Counted from the stretch's first letter, positions 1-9,097 are shown. The stretch: 64,000 nucleotides of DNA from Sphingobium psychrophilum (GCF_012927105.1 NZ_JABBFV010000003.1:273990-337989), one strand, 5' to 3'. Notes: generated by a model from the sequence alone, not told the origin. Translations and numbers: made by a program.

Positions 1-106
1 AGAACCGTTCGGGCTGAGCCTGTCGAAGCCCCAGCCTTTCTTGAGCAACCCGCCTTTGTTGAACGAGAATAGCCCTTCGACAGGCTCAGGGCGAACGGGG
101 TTCTAG
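1..106. repeat. REP-like inverted repeat, family A (copy 1)
   Basis: Two arms face each other. The left one begins CCGTTCGGGCTGAGCCTG at position 5, and the right one ends CAGGCTCAGGGCGAACGG near 98. A loop of about 45 bases separates them. Flanking AGAAC and GTTCT extend the symmetry. The same arms recur at 54146-54229. It holds no ORF and ends about 50 bases before the adenosyltransferase gene. Confidence 0.85.
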
Positions 107-152
107 AGGTATCTCGTCCAACATATGTCGCACCGGGGAGTGACAAGACCCT

Positions 153-722
153 ATGGTCAAGCTGAACAAAATCTACACCCGGACCGGGGACGACGGGACG
201 ACCGGCCTGGTCGATGGATCGCGCCTGCCCAAATATGCGCCGCGGATGCAGGCCGTGGGCGACGTCGATGAGGCGAACAGCGCGATCGGGCTGGCCATCG
301 TCGCGATGGGCGACCGGCACGAAGCCGCCTGGTTGACCGTCATCCAGAACGACCTGTTCGACCTGGGCGCCGATCTTGCGACGCCCATTCCGGACGGCGC
401 CGACGAACCATGGGCGCTGCGCATCATCGCCAGTCAGGTGACCCGGCTGGAGCAGCAGATCGATGCGATGAACGACGATCTGACCCCGCTCGACAGCTTC
501 ATCCTGCCGGGCGGTTCGCCCGCCGCCGCCGCCATCCACCTGGCCCGTGCGATCACGCGCCGGGCCGAACGCAGCGCGACCGCCGCCGCGGTGGAGGTGG
601 CGCTCAATAGGCAGGCGCTGGCCTATCTCAACCGTTTGTCGGATTTGCTGTTCGTGCTGGCGCGCCGGGTGAACGACAATGGCGCAGGCGACGTCAAATG
701 GGTGCCGGGCGCGTCGCGCTGA
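153..722 (+). CDS. Cob(I)yrinic acid a,c-diamide adenosyltransferase, PduO type
   Basis: Cytoplasmic enzyme of the PduO family that transfers the 5'-deoxyadenosyl group of ATP to cob(I)alamin to make coenzyme B12. The N-terminal ATP-binding signature YTRTGDDGTTGL lies at residues 8-19 and DVDEANSAIG follows at about 37-46. The C-terminal SDLLFVLARRVN helix is also typical. At 189 aa it is the usual length for a single-domain PduO protein. A GGGGAG stretch lies 13 bases before the ATG. It stands alone on its strand between a repeat element and a GGDEF gene, so context adds nothing. No B12 riboswitch was seen upstream. The family assignment is firm. Confidence 0.93.
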   Translation: MVKLNKIYTRTGDDGTTGLVDGSRLPKYAPRMQAVGDVDEANSAIGLAIVAMGDRHEAAWLTVIQNDLFDLGADLATPIPDGADEPWALRIIASQVTRLEQQIDAMNDDLTPLDSFILPGGSPAAAAIHLARAITRRAERSATAAAVEVALNRQALAYLNRLSDLLFVLARRVNDNGAGDVKWVPGASR

Positions 723-842
723 CTCCACTCGACTCGGCCCCTGCACGGGCCAGCCGGTAATATCGGCTTAACCCTGTTTCTTCAGGCCGCATTTAGACGC
801 TTTTCCGACGGTGCAGGCCAATCGCGCCATTCGGGGACCGCC

Positions 843-1694
843 ATGCATTTCTACCTCGCCACGTCGTTCATCTTTCCGCGCTCGCTGCGCCTGCGCCTCT
901 TCACCCTCTGCTTCATCGCTACCCATCTGCCGCTGCTGGCCTATCTGGGCTGGGGTTTCGCCAGCGGCCGGATCGCGCTCGCCGAATTCGTCCTGCTGAC
1001 ATTGGCCACGGTGGTCGGCACCGGCATCGCCCTGCTGGGCATCGGCGCGTTGCTCAATCCCATTCACGCGCTGGCGCAAACGCTGCACCGCGATGGCGAA
1101 GCGCCCGCCCTGCCAGAAGTCGGCGACGTCATCCACACCCTCTATGCCGGGGTGCAGCGCGCTGCCAGCGTGACGCGCGAGCGGATGGACGACCTGCATC
1201 AGGCCGCGCACGAAGACCCGTTGACCGGCATCGCCAACCGGCGCGGCTTCCTGGCCCATATCGACGCGCTGCCGGACGATCGTCGCCGGGGCTGTATCGC
1301 CATCATCGACATCGATTATTTCAAGCGGGTCAACGACCTGCTGGGCCATGAGGAGGGCGATCGCGTGCTGGCGTCCTTCGCAACCCGCCTGTCTGCGCTG
1401 GTCCGCCGCGTCGACATGGTCGCGCGCTGGGGCGGCGAGGAATTCGCCATCTTCTTTCAGGATTGCATCGAGGATGAGGCGAGCTGGTCGCTGGCGCGGA
1501 TCGCCAGCCGGATGCGCAGCGAGCCGATCGGCCGCGTGCAGGACCGGCCAATCAGCTTTTCCGCCGGCGTATGCCGTTGGACCGGCGGCGACCTGGACGT
1601 TGCGCTGCGCCGCGCCGACGATGCGCTCTACGAAGCCAAGCAATCGGGCCGCGACCGCGTCTGCCGCGCCGCGCCGATCCTTCAGGAACTGTGA
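843..1694 (+). CDS. Membrane-bound diguanylate cyclase (GGDEF protein)
   Basis: Predicted to make cyclic di-GMP from two GTP. Two hydrophobic segments (about residues 15-40 and 47-70) anchor the N-terminus, a short linker follows, and a GGDEF domain covers about 120-280. The active-site loop reads RWGGEEF, with GGEEF at 197-201. An RxxD inhibitory I-site (R188 to D191) sits exactly five residues before it, so product feedback inhibition is plausible. There is no recognisable sensor domain beyond the membrane hairpin, so the input signal is unknown. The ATG at 843 gives a natural start just before the first membrane segment. It appears monocistronic. Confidence 0.9.
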   Translation: MHFYLATSFIFPRSLRLRLFTLCFIATHLPLLAYLGWGFASGRIALAEFVLLTLATVVGTGIALLGIGALLNPIHALAQTLHRDGEAPALPEVGDVIHTLYAGVQRAASVTRERMDDLHQAAHEDPLTGIANRRGFLAHIDALPDDRRRGCIAIIDIDYFKRVNDLLGHEEGDRVLASFATRLSALVRRVDMVARWGGEEFAIFFQDCIEDEASWSLARIASRMRSEPIGRVQDRPISFSAGVCRWTGGDLDVALRRADDALYEAKQSGRDRVCRAAPILQEL

Positions 1695-1786
1695 TCCTGC
1701 CCTAAAGATCACTGTCCGGAACCGCATGCGGGCTTATGCGCTTGTCCCTGCAAGAGAGCGGCGCAACCGTATCGGAAAGGGCAGGC

Positions 1787-3055
1787 ATGGCGAAAAGCTG
1801 GACGGAGGCGCATCAGGACGACCTGGAAGAGCGCTATCGCGCCGTCCGCGCCCTTACCGAGGCTCTGACTGCGCCACTGTCGGACGCTGACGCCACGGTC
1901 CAGTCGATGCCCGACGCATCGCCCGCCAAATGGCATCTGGCGCATGTGACCTGGTTCTTGGAAACTTTCGTGCTGCGCGACCATGTGGCGGGATATCGGC
2001 CGTTCGATCCGCGCTACGCCTTTTTGTTCAACAGCTATTATGAGGCGGAGGGCGCGCGCCACGCCCGCCAGATGCGCGGCATGCTCACTCGCCCATCGCT
2101 GACCGAAATCCGCGCCTATCGCGCCCATGTGGATGCGGCGCTGACTGGTGCGCTGGGGATGCTGCAGCAACCTGCGCGGGCGCTGGTGACTTTGGGGTTG
2201 CAGCATGAGCAGCAGCATCAGGAATTGCTGCTGACCGACCTGCTGCACCTGTTGTCGCTCAATCCGCTGGAGCCGGCGCTGTTTGGCGCGCCCAGCGCCG
2301 CGCCGGTCGATCTGCCCGGCCCGCTCCATTGGATCGAGGGGCGCGAAGGGCTGGTCGAAATCGGCGAGGACGGGCGGGGTAGCTTCGCGTTCGATTGCGA
2401 AGGGCCGCGACACAAGGCGGTGTTGCGTCCGCACGCACTGGCGCACCGGCCGGTCACCAATGGCGAATGGATCGCCTTCATCGAGGATGGCGGCTATCGC
2501 ACGGCGGCGCACTGGCTGTCGGACGGATGGGGTTGGGTACAGGGCGAAGGCATCGAAGCGCCGCTTTACTGGAAGCAGAGCGAGCAGGGCTGGACCCGCT
2601 TCGGCCTGGACGGGCGCCAGCCGGTGAACCCGGCCGCGCCGGTCACCCATATCAGCCTGTATGAAGCGGACGCCTATGCCAGCTGGGCCGAGGCGCGATT
2701 GCCGACCGAGGCCGAATGGGAAAGCGCGGCGCAGAATGTCGCGGCGGTCAGCGGCAACCAGCTGGACGGCCCCGCCTGCCCCCGGCCCAAGCCAGCAGAG
2801 GACGGGTCTGCGCTGACGCAGATGTTCGGTGACGTGTGGGAATGGACCGGCAGCGCCTATCGCCCCCATCCCGGCTTTCGCGCCGCGCCGGGCGCGGTCG
2901 GCGAATATAATGGCAAGTTCATGTCCGGCCAGTTCGTGCTGAAGGGCGGCAGTTGCGCCACCCCGCGCGGCCATGCGCGGGGCAGCTATCGCAATTTCTT
3001 TTACCCCCACCAGCGCTGGCAGTTCACCGGACTACGGCTGGCCAAGGATCTCTGA
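1787..3055 (+). CDS. egtB: Ergothioneine biosynthesis sulfoxide synthase EgtB
   Basis: Non-haem iron enzyme that joins a thiol donor (cysteine or gamma-glutamylcysteine) to hercynine using O2. An N-terminal DinB-like domain (about residues 15-150) carries the HEQQHQE iron motif (H140, H144, E146 by my count). A C-terminal formylglycine-generating-enzyme/sulfatase-modifying fold fills about 170-420. The start chosen is the ATG of MAKSWTEAHQ, preceded by GGAAAGGGCAGGC; an upstream in-frame ATG at 1736 has poorer support. The length is 422 aa. The egtD gene starts five bases after the stop, so the two are almost certainly co-transcribed. Which thiol it uses cannot be read from the sequence by eye. 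Confidence 0.93.
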   Translation: MAKSWTEAHQDDLEERYRAVRALTEALTAPLSDADATVQSMPDASPAKWHLAHVTWFLETFVLRDHVAGYRPFDPRYAFLFNSYYEAEGARHARQMRGMLTRPSLTEIRAYRAHVDAALTGALGMLQQPARALVTLGLQHEQQHQELLLTDLLHLLSLNPLEPALFGAPSAAPVDLPGPLHWIEGREGLVEIGEDGRGSFAFDCEGPRHKAVLRPHALAHRPVTNGEWIAFIEDGGYRTAAHWLSDGWGWVQGEGIEAPLYWKQSEQGWTRFGLDGRQPVNPAAPVTHISLYEADAYASWAEARLPTEAEWESAAQNVAAVSGNQLDGPACPRPKPAEDGSALTQMFGDVWEWTGSAYRPHPGFRAAPGAVGEYNGKFMSGQFVLKGGSCATPRGHARGSYRNFFYPHQRWQFTGLRLAKDL

Positions 3056-3060
3056 CCGCC

Positions 3061-4020
3061 ATGCTGCTGACCCAAGACGCCGCCAACATCGCTGGTTCGA
3101 TCGATCCGGCTTTCCGCCATGATATCGTCACCGGCCTGTCGCGCAGTCCCAAGGCGACACCGCCGATATGGTTCTATGACCGGCGCGGCTCGGAATTGTT
3201 CGAAGCGATCACTGACCTGCCCGAATATTATCCCACCCGCACCGAAACCGCGCTGCTGGCGCGCCATGGGGCGGATTTTGCCGCAGCGGTGGGCGAAGGG
3301 CGGGCCGTGGTGGAATTTGGCGCGGGGAGTTCGCGCAAGACCCCGCATCTGCTGCGCGCGATCGCGCCCGCAGCCTATGTGCCGATCGATATCAGCGGCG
3401 ACTTTCTGCACACGAGCAGCGCGGCGTTGGCGGAGGCTTTTCCCGGCCTGCCGGTGCTGCCGGTCGTGGGCGATTTCAACCGGCCGCTGGCCCTGCCAAC
3501 CGCGATCGGGGGGATGCCGCGACTGGGTTTCTTCCCCGGATCGACGATCGGCAATATGGAACCGGACGCCGCCGTCGACCTGCTGCGCGCGATGCGCCGG
3601 TTGCTGGGTGATGGGGCCAAGCTGCTGATCGGGATGGACCGGATCAAGGATCGCGATCGGCTGATCGCGGCCTATGACGATGCACAGGGCGTGACTGCGG
3701 CCTTCAACATGAACCTCATCGAGCGGGTCAACCGCGAGCTGGAGGGCGACCTGCCGATCGACGGCTTTGCCCATCGCGCGATCTGGAACGATGAAAAGGC
3801 GCGGATCGAAATGCATCTGGAGGCGCAGCGTGCGCTCCATTTCCAGGTCGCGGGCCGATCCTTCCACATGGACGCGGGCGAGACCATCCATACCGAAAGC
3901 AGCCATAAATATGGCGCGCGCGACGGGCGGCTGCTGCTGCGCGCTGGCGGATGGGCGCCGGCCGCGGAATGGACCGACGATGACGGGCTGTTCGCGCTGG
4001 TGCTGGCGGAGGCGGGTTAG
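3061..4020 (+). CDS. egtD: L-histidine N(alpha)-methyltransferase EgtD
   Basis: SAM-dependent enzyme that trimethylates histidine to hercynine, the first step of ergothioneine synthesis. The SAM motif VVEFGAGSSRKT is at about residues 83-94 and the family motif FFPGSTIGN at about 158-165. The length is 319 aa, as expected. The ATG at 3061 lies directly after the egtB stop; a longer in-frame version would run back into egtB and is rejected. egtB and egtD form a two-gene operon here. No EgtC amidohydrolase or EgtE lyase gene is adjacent, so the last steps must be encoded elsewhere or performed by a general C-S lyase. Confidence 0.94.
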   Translation: MLLTQDAANIAGSIDPAFRHDIVTGLSRSPKATPPIWFYDRRGSELFEAITDLPEYYPTRTETALLARHGADFAAAVGEGRAVVEFGAGSSRKTPHLLRAIAPAAYVPIDISGDFLHTSSAALAEAFPGLPVLPVVGDFNRPLALPTAIGGMPRLGFFPGSTIGNMEPDAAVDLLRAMRRLLGDGAKLLIGMDRIKDRDRLIAAYDDAQGVTAAFNMNLIERVNRELEGDLPIDGFAHRAIWNDEKARIEMHLEAQRALHFQVAGRSFHMDAGETIHTESSHKYGARDGRLLLRAGGWAPAAEWTDDDGLFALVLAEAG

Positions 4021-4724
4021 GCGGTCGCCAGCAACAGGTCGCGCAAGTCGGTGAGGCTGGGCAATATCTGCGCGCAGGCCAGCGTCAGTTCTTCGGTTGG
4101 CGGCAACAGGTCGGGGACCATCACCGTCGCGATGCCTGCTGCCGTAGCGGAGCGAACGCCGACATGGCTGTCCTCCACCGCGACGCAATGCGCCAGATCG
4201 ACGCCCAGCAGGCGCGCCGCCAGCAGATAGGGCTCGGCGTGCGGCTTGGGCCGGTCGACATCGGTGCGCGTCACCACCACGTCGAAATAATGGAGCAGGC
4301 CGCTCTTCTCCAGCCGTTGCTGTGCATAGGGCGCGGCGGTGGAGGTGGCGAGCGCCATGGGGATGCCCGCCTGCGCCAGATGATCGAGGATCAGCCGCGC
4401 ACCGGGGCGCAGGGGGATGCCGGCGTCCACCGCGGCCTCGAACAGCGCGTCGCTGTCGGCGTAGAAGCGGGCGAGCGGAAAGTCCGGTCCCAGATGCGCG
4501 GCCAACATCCGCTCATTTTCGTCGCGGTGGATGCCGACCATCGACAGCAGCAGATCGTCCGCCATCGGCCAGCCGATCGCTTCGCCGGTTTGCGCAAAGG
4601 CGCGGCGATGCGCCGCCTCGGTATCGAGCAGCGTGCCGTCCATGTCGAAGATGACGGCGCGGATCGGGTCTGGCAGGCTGGATGCGGAAGTCTTGGAGGT
4701 GGATTGGCGTAACGGCTGGCTCAT
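4017..4724 (-). CDS. HAD-superfamily phosphatase (beta-phosphoglucomutase/CbbY-like)
   Basis: Haloacid dehalogenase-type hydrolase of 235 aa. Motif I is VIFDMDGTLLDT, with nucleophile D27 and general acid D29. A helical cap follows, then motif II (ALATST), a Lys in the TDVDRPKPHAEPYL stretch and the metal-binding VEDSHVGV. This layout is that of subfamily I phosphatases acting on small sugar phosphates; the actual substrate cannot be called. The gene converges on egtD and the two stop codons overlap within 4017-4020, so there is no room for a terminator between them. It starts at ATG 4724. Confidence 0.85.
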   Translation of the reverse strand: MSQPLRQSTSKTSASSLPDPIRAVIFDMDGTLLDTEAAHRRAFAQTGEAIGWPMADDLLLSMVGIHRDENERMLAAHLGPDFPLARFYADSDALFEAAVDAGIPLRPGARLILDHLAQAGIPMALATSTAAPYAQQRLEKSGLLHYFDVVVTRTDVDRPKPHAEPYLLAARLLGVDLAHCVAVEDSHVGVRSATAAGIATVMVPDLLPPTEELTLACAQILPSLTDLRDLLLATA

Positions 4725-4811
4725 GGCGTCAATATGGCCGCGTCCTGTTCCAATTCCATTGCAAAGCGCGGCGCGGCGGTTGCGCGATATATTACCCTGC
4801 CGATGATAGGT

Positions 4812-5858
4812 CTATTCCGCCACCTGCGCCGACCATGTCCTGATCCAGTGCCACGCGCCGCGACATTCGCCCATGCTGGTGGCTTCGGTCAGGCGGAAGC
4901 GGGTGCCGTCCCAGACATAGGTTTCGCTGCCGCCGCAATCGCCCAGCCCACGCCCCTTGGCGAAACTGTCGAGCCGCAACTTGTCGGCGGTCCAGCCCAC
5001 ATTGACCAGCATCGGCCGGGCCTCCTCCTCGCTCCAGCCGGGCTTAAGGTCGAAGCTGGCGAGACGGAAGGCGCGGCGGCCAGCTTCTCCGGTCGCGATT
5101 ACCGGGACCGACGTGAAATTATAGGCACCGCTGCCGCAGGGGACCAGAATCAGCGTTTCGGTGCGCGACAGCCGGTAAAGCTGAGGCGGCTCCGCGCCCT
5201 TCATCTCTTCCGTGCAACGGGTAAATTTGCCGAGCGCGGTCAGTTCCTCCCGCCACAAGGCCGCAGGCGCGGTCGCAGTTGGCAGGGGCGCACGGCGGAT
5301 GATCGGCGGTGGCGGCGCGGCGCGCACAGCGAGCGGGCCGAGCGGCCCGGTGGCGACCAGCGCGGTGCTTGTTCCAGCCCGCCCCTGCCGCGCATCCATA
5401 TAGCGCAATGCCGCCCCTGACCCGGCCAGCGACGGCTTGCCGAGCGACCGATTGCCCAGCCGCAGTTCCAGCGCATTGCCGCGCGCCATGGCGATCGCCA
5501 GCGCGGCGGCCTGAGGCCCTCTGATGGTGGCGTCGCCGTCCCGGCTCATCGCGCTGGCGATCCGACGGCCATCGACATGGAAGCTGATCTCGCCCCCGCC
5601 TTTGGCGTCGCGGCTGACCCACACGTCCGTCGCAGCATCCGGCCCGGCGTCGCGCACGATACCGACCATCAACGGACTGTCCGGCCACTCGCCGCCTTCG
5701 GGCAACAGCGACACGGTTTCACAGCGGTTGCGATTGTCGCAGCCGATGGTCCAGTCCTTATAGGTTTCCAATGCGCCAGGCTTGGGCGCTTGCGCAGCCC
5801 CCATCCCCGACCAGCCCAGGGCCGCCAGAGCGACCATGAAATAATGTTTTGCCCCCAT
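4812..5858 (-). CDS. DUF1176 domain-containing exported protein
   Basis: 348 aa with a cleavable signal peptide (hydrophobic segment at about residues 6-18, then GAAQA). The mature start LETYKDWTIGCDNRNRCE, with paired cysteines, is the hallmark of the DUF1176 family, and further Cys residues (RCTEEM, VPCGS, LGDCGG) probably form disulfides. This is a periplasmic or surface protein of unknown function common in sphingomonads and other proteobacteria. It stands alone, antisense to its flanking genes in the 4-7 kb block. No operon partner or regulatory motif is evident. Confidence 0.82.
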   Translation of the reverse strand: MGAKHYFMVALAALGWSGMGAAQAPKPGALETYKDWTIGCDNRNRCETVSLLPEGGEWPDSPLMVGIVRDAGPDAATDVWVSRDAKGGGEISFHVDGRRIASAMSRDGDATIRGPQAAALAIAMARGNALELRLGNRSLGKPSLAGSGAALRYMDARQGRAGTSTALVATGPLGPLAVRAAPPPPIIRRAPLPTATAPAALWREELTALGKFTRCTEEMKGAEPPQLYRLSRTETLILVPCGSGAYNFTSVPVIATGEAGRRAFRLASFDLKPGWSEEEARPMLVNVGWTADKLRLDSFAKGRGLGDCGGSETYVWDGTRFRLTEATSMGECRGAWHWIRTWSAQVAE

Positions 5859-5925
5859 GGGTTAACCATAACCGATTTGCATCGGCAGCGGTAGCGTTTC
5901 CGTTACGATGCCGACTTGATCGACA

Positions 5926-7248
5926 TCACAGGCTGAGCATCAGTCCTGCCAGCGCCGCGCTCATCAGATTGGCGAGGCTGCCGGCGACCAGCGCCTTCAG
6001 CCCCAGCTTCGCGATCATCGGCCGCTGATTGGGGGCAAGGTTACCGGTCACCGCCATCTGGATCGCGATCGAGCTGAAATTTGCGAAACCACATAGGGCA
6101 AAAGTGATGATGGCGATGGTCGCGGGCGACAGCGCGCCCTGCACCTGGCCAAGGTTGATATAGGCGACGAATTCGTTGAGCACGACCTTCGTCCCGAACA
6201 GGCCGCCCGCCACCTGCGCTTCGGCCCAGGGGATGTTGAGCAGATACATGACCGGCTGGAACACATAGCCGAGCAGCATCTGGAAGCTGAGCGTGGGATA
6301 ACCGAACCATGCGCCGATGCCACCCAATATGCCGTTGGCGAGCGCCACCAGCGCGACGAAGGCCAGCACCATGGCGCCGACTGCGACGGCGAGTTTGACA
6401 CCTGTCTGCGCACCCTGCGCCGCGGCCATGATGAGGTTGGCGGGCTTTTCCTCGTCATGGCTGGCCTGCGGCATGGGTTCGCCCGGCGTGCCTTCGGGCA
6501 GCAGCGCGGCGGGGCCTGCGCCGCTGATCCGCGTTTCGGGCAGGAGTAGGTCGGGATGGTCGCCCAGCGGCAATTCGCCCTGCACCGGCACGCGCGGGTC
6601 GGGCATCATGATCTTGGCCATCAACAGCCCACCGGGGGCCGCCATGAAGCTGGCCGCGAGCAGATAGTCGATCTTGATCCCCATCGACGCATAGGCGGCC
6701 AGGATGGTACCCGCCACGCCCGCCATGCCGCTGGTCATCACCGCGAATAGTTGCGGCGGGGTGAGGCCGGCGAGATAGGGACGGATGACGAGCGGGCTTT
6801 CGCTTTGGCCCACGAAGATGTTGGCGGCCGCGCACAGGCTTTCCACCTTCGACACGCCCGTCACCCATTCGATCGCGCCGCCGACCCAGCGGACGATGAA
6901 CTGCATGATCCCCAGATAATAGAGGATCGACACCAGGCTGGCGAAGAAGATGATGACCGGCAGCGCCGCGATGGCGAAGCTGGCCCCGCCGATGTCAGGC
7001 CTGGCGAGCGGGCCGAAGATGAAGTCGGTCCCCGCCTGCGCATAGCCCAGCAGGTTGGCGACCCCGCGCGACATGCCAGCGATGATGCCGCGCCCAGCGG
7101 GCACATAGAGCACCAGCAGGGCGATCCCCGCCTGCAACAGGAAGGCCGCGCCCACCACCCGCGGCTTGATGGCGCGACGATCCGACGAAAGAGCGAAAGC
7201 GATGGCGAGGATCAGGAGAATGCCGGCAAGGCCGATGAGAAGATGCAT
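5926..7248 (-). CDS. NupC/CNT-family concentrative nucleoside transporter
   Basis: Polytopic inner-membrane protein of about 440 aa that should import nucleosides with H+ or Na+. It has the three-part CNT architecture: N-terminal helices, the conserved core with the FVGQSESPLVI segment (nucleoside contact region in the family), and the C-terminal core ending in LNEFVAY...ALCGFANFSSIAIQ. A hydrophilic loop rich in Pro, Gly and Glu (about residues 205-250) interrupts the core and is a common insertion in alphaproteobacterial members. The ATG at 7248 (MHLLIGLAG) is preferred over an in-frame TTG at 7272. It is single and faces away from the dioxygenase-like gene. Confidence 0.9.
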   Translation of the reverse strand: MHLLIGLAGILLILAIAFALSSDRRAIKPRVVGAAFLLQAGIALLVLYVPAGRGIIAGMSRGVANLLGYAQAGTDFIFGPLARPDIGGASFAIAALPVIIFFASLVSILYYLGIMQFIVRWVGGAIEWVTGVSKVESLCAAANIFVGQSESPLVIRPYLAGLTPPQLFAVMTSGMAGVAGTILAAYASMGIKIDYLLAASFMAAPGGLLMAKIMMPDPRVPVQGELPLGDHPDLLLPETRISGAGPAALLPEGTPGEPMPQASHDEEKPANLIMAAAQGAQTGVKLAVAVGAMVLAFVALVALANGILGGIGAWFGYPTLSFQMLLGYVFQPVMYLLNIPWAEAQVAGGLFGTKVVLNEFVAYINLGQVQGALSPATIAIITFALCGFANFSSIAIQMAVTGNLAPNQRPMIAKLGLKALVAGSLANLMSAALAGLMLSL

Positions 7249-7419
7249 GAAGCGCTTTCGCGTGGAGGACAAACCCTGCGACTATATGGGCCATGTCGCG
7301 GGGAGGCCAGAGCGTTTGACGGCTACAAAGCCGCTACATTGGGCAATTGGCCGGAGACATGCCGCGATTAGGGACGATCCCGAGGGTCTTTGAGCAACAA
7401 GACAAGAGGGACAGGGTAG

Positions 7420-8313
7420 ATGGCCGGACATGATGACGCGCACGACCATGGGTTGATGCACGACCTGGAACAGATGCGCACGCTGGCGCGGGAGAGCATC
7501 GGACGGCGGCGCACCTTGCGGCTGCTGTTTTCGGCGAGCGGCGCGGCGCTCATCGGGGCATGTGGCGGCGGATCGGGATCGTCGAGCGGATCGACCGCGA
7601 CGCCAACGCCGACTCCTACCCCTGCGCCCACACCAACTCCTACGCCGACACCCACCGGCACCTGCGTCGCCGATCCGACCGAAACCAACGGCCCCTATCC
7701 GGCCGACGGGTCCAACAGCAGCAACGGCAGCGTGGTCAATGTGCTGGACGACACCGGCATCGTTCGGACCGACATCCGGTCCAGCTTCGGATCGTCCAGC
7801 GGCACCGCGGCGGGCATCACGATGGAACTGACCATCACCGTCGTCAACGTCAACAGCAGTTGCGCGACGCTGGAGGGCTATGCCGTGTATCTCTGGCACT
7901 GCACCCGTGACGGGCTTTATTCGCTCTACACCGTGCCGGGCGAAAATTACCTCCGCGGCGTGGGCGTGACCGACGCCAATGGGCAGGTGACCTTCACCAG
8001 CATCTTCCCCGGCTGTTATGACGGGCGCTATCCGCATATCCATTTCGAAGTCTATCCGAGCCTGGCCCGCGCCACCAGCTACGCCAATCGCGTGCTGACG
8101 TCGCAATTCGCCATGCCGGCCGATGCCTGCACCACGGTTTACGCCACCAGCGGCTATGCCAGCAGCAAGAGCAATTTCGCCAGCATATCGACCGGCAGCG
8201 ACAATGTGTTCGGCGACAATACGACAGCGCAGGTGACAGCGATGACGCCGACAATGACCGGCGACGTCACCAACGGCTATACCGGCGCGGTAACGGTCGG
8301 CCTGGCGATTTGA
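7420..8313 (+). CDS. Exported lipoprotein-like intradiol ring-cleavage dioxygenase homologue
   Basis: 297 aa. The N-terminus has a basic stretch, a short hydrophobic segment and LIGACGG, a lipobox with Cys at about 48. A low-complexity Ser/Gly run and Thr-Pro repeats (about 55-80) then form a linker. The rest matches the intradiol dioxygenase barrel. Candidate Fe(III) ligands are Y167 (DGLYSLY), Y200 (PGCYDGRY), H206 and H208 (PHIHF), so catalysis looks possible. Such secreted homologues are widespread but mostly uncharacterised, and no aromatic-degradation genes are nearby. The two-component system begins 16 bases downstream of its stop and may be co-transcribed. Confidence 0.85.
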   Translation: MAGHDDAHDHGLMHDLEQMRTLARESIGRRRTLRLLFSASGAALIGACGGGSGSSSGSTATPTPTPTPAPTPTPTPTPTGTCVADPTETNGPYPADGSNSSNGSVVNVLDDTGIVRTDIRSSFGSSSGTAAGITMELTITVVNVNSSCATLEGYAVYLWHCTRDGLYSLYTVPGENYLRGVGVTDANGQVTFTSIFPGCYDGRYPHIHFEVYPSLARATSYANRVLTSQFAMPADACTTVYATSGYASSKSNFASISTGSDNVFGDNTTAQVTAMTPTMTGDVTNGYTGAVTVGLAI

Positions 8314-8329
8314 TCGGAGCAGCGTGTAG

Positions 8330-9097
8330 ATGACTTTGCAGGAGGCGCATTCCGCCGATATGCTGGCGCCCATGGATGGTTCGCGCATATTGGTGGTCGA
8401 CGATGATGCGGACATCCGCACGCTGCTGTCGGATTTTCTGGAGCAGCACGGCTTTGCCGTAACCGCGGTGGCCGATGGCGCGGCCATGGACGATGTCCTG
8501 GCGGCGCAGGATTTCGATATCGCGGTGCTCGACGTGATGATGCCGGGCGAGGACGGGCTGTCGATCCTGCGGCGGCTGTCGGCGCGCGGCGGCCTGCCGG
8601 TCATCATGTTGTCGGCGATCGGCAGCGACATCGACCGGATCGTCGGGCTGGAAATGGGGGCGGAGGATTATCTGCCCAAGCCGTGCAATCCGCGCGAACT
8701 GCTCGCCCGCGTCCGCACCGTCCTGCGCCGTCACCGGCGACAGGTGGCGGAGACGGCCGAGCCGAGCGGCAGGAAGCTGCGCTTCGCCGGCTGGCATGTC
8801 GACATGACCGGGCGGTTGCTGACCGATCCCGACAATGTGGTCGTCACCCTGACCGATGGCGAGTTCCGGCTTCTGCGCGCCTTCATCGACCATCCCCGCC
8901 GGGTGCTGAGCCGCGACCAGTTGCTCGACTATTCGGCGGGCAATGAGAGCGAAAGCTATGACCGGGCGATCGACGTGCAGGTCAGCCGATTGCGGCGCAA
9001 GCTGGAGCGCGGCGCGCGGGCCGACGGCGGGGACGAACTGGTCCGCACCATCCGTAACGAAGGCTATATGTTCACCGCCGAGGTCCGCCCGGCGTGA
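8330..9097 (+). CDS. OmpR-family response regulator
   Basis: Receiver domain plus winged-helix DNA-binding output domain. The acidic pocket is VVDDDAD, the phospho-acceptor Asp is in VLDVMMPGEDG (about D68), and the Lys switch is in YLPKPCNPREL. The C-terminal OmpR/PhoB fold covers about residues 150-250 and ends VRTIRNEGYMF. Starts at 8330, 8360 or 8372 are all in frame; 8330 is kept because GGAGCAGC lies just upstream, but residues 1-14 are dispensable for the fold. It overlaps the following kinase gene by four bases, showing a coupled two-component pair. Confidence 0.92.
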   Translation: MTLQEAHSADMLAPMDGSRILVVDDDADIRTLLSDFLEQHGFAVTAVADGAAMDDVLAAQDFDIAVLDVMMPGEDGLSILRRLSARGGLPVIMLSAIGSDIDRIVGLEMGAEDYLPKPCNPRELLARVRTVLRRHRRQVAETAEPSGRKLRFAGWHVDMTGRLLTDPDNVVVTLTDGEFRLLRAFIDHPRRVLSRDQLLDYSAGNESESYDRAIDVQVSRLRRKLERGARADGGDELVRTIRNEGYMFTAEVRPA

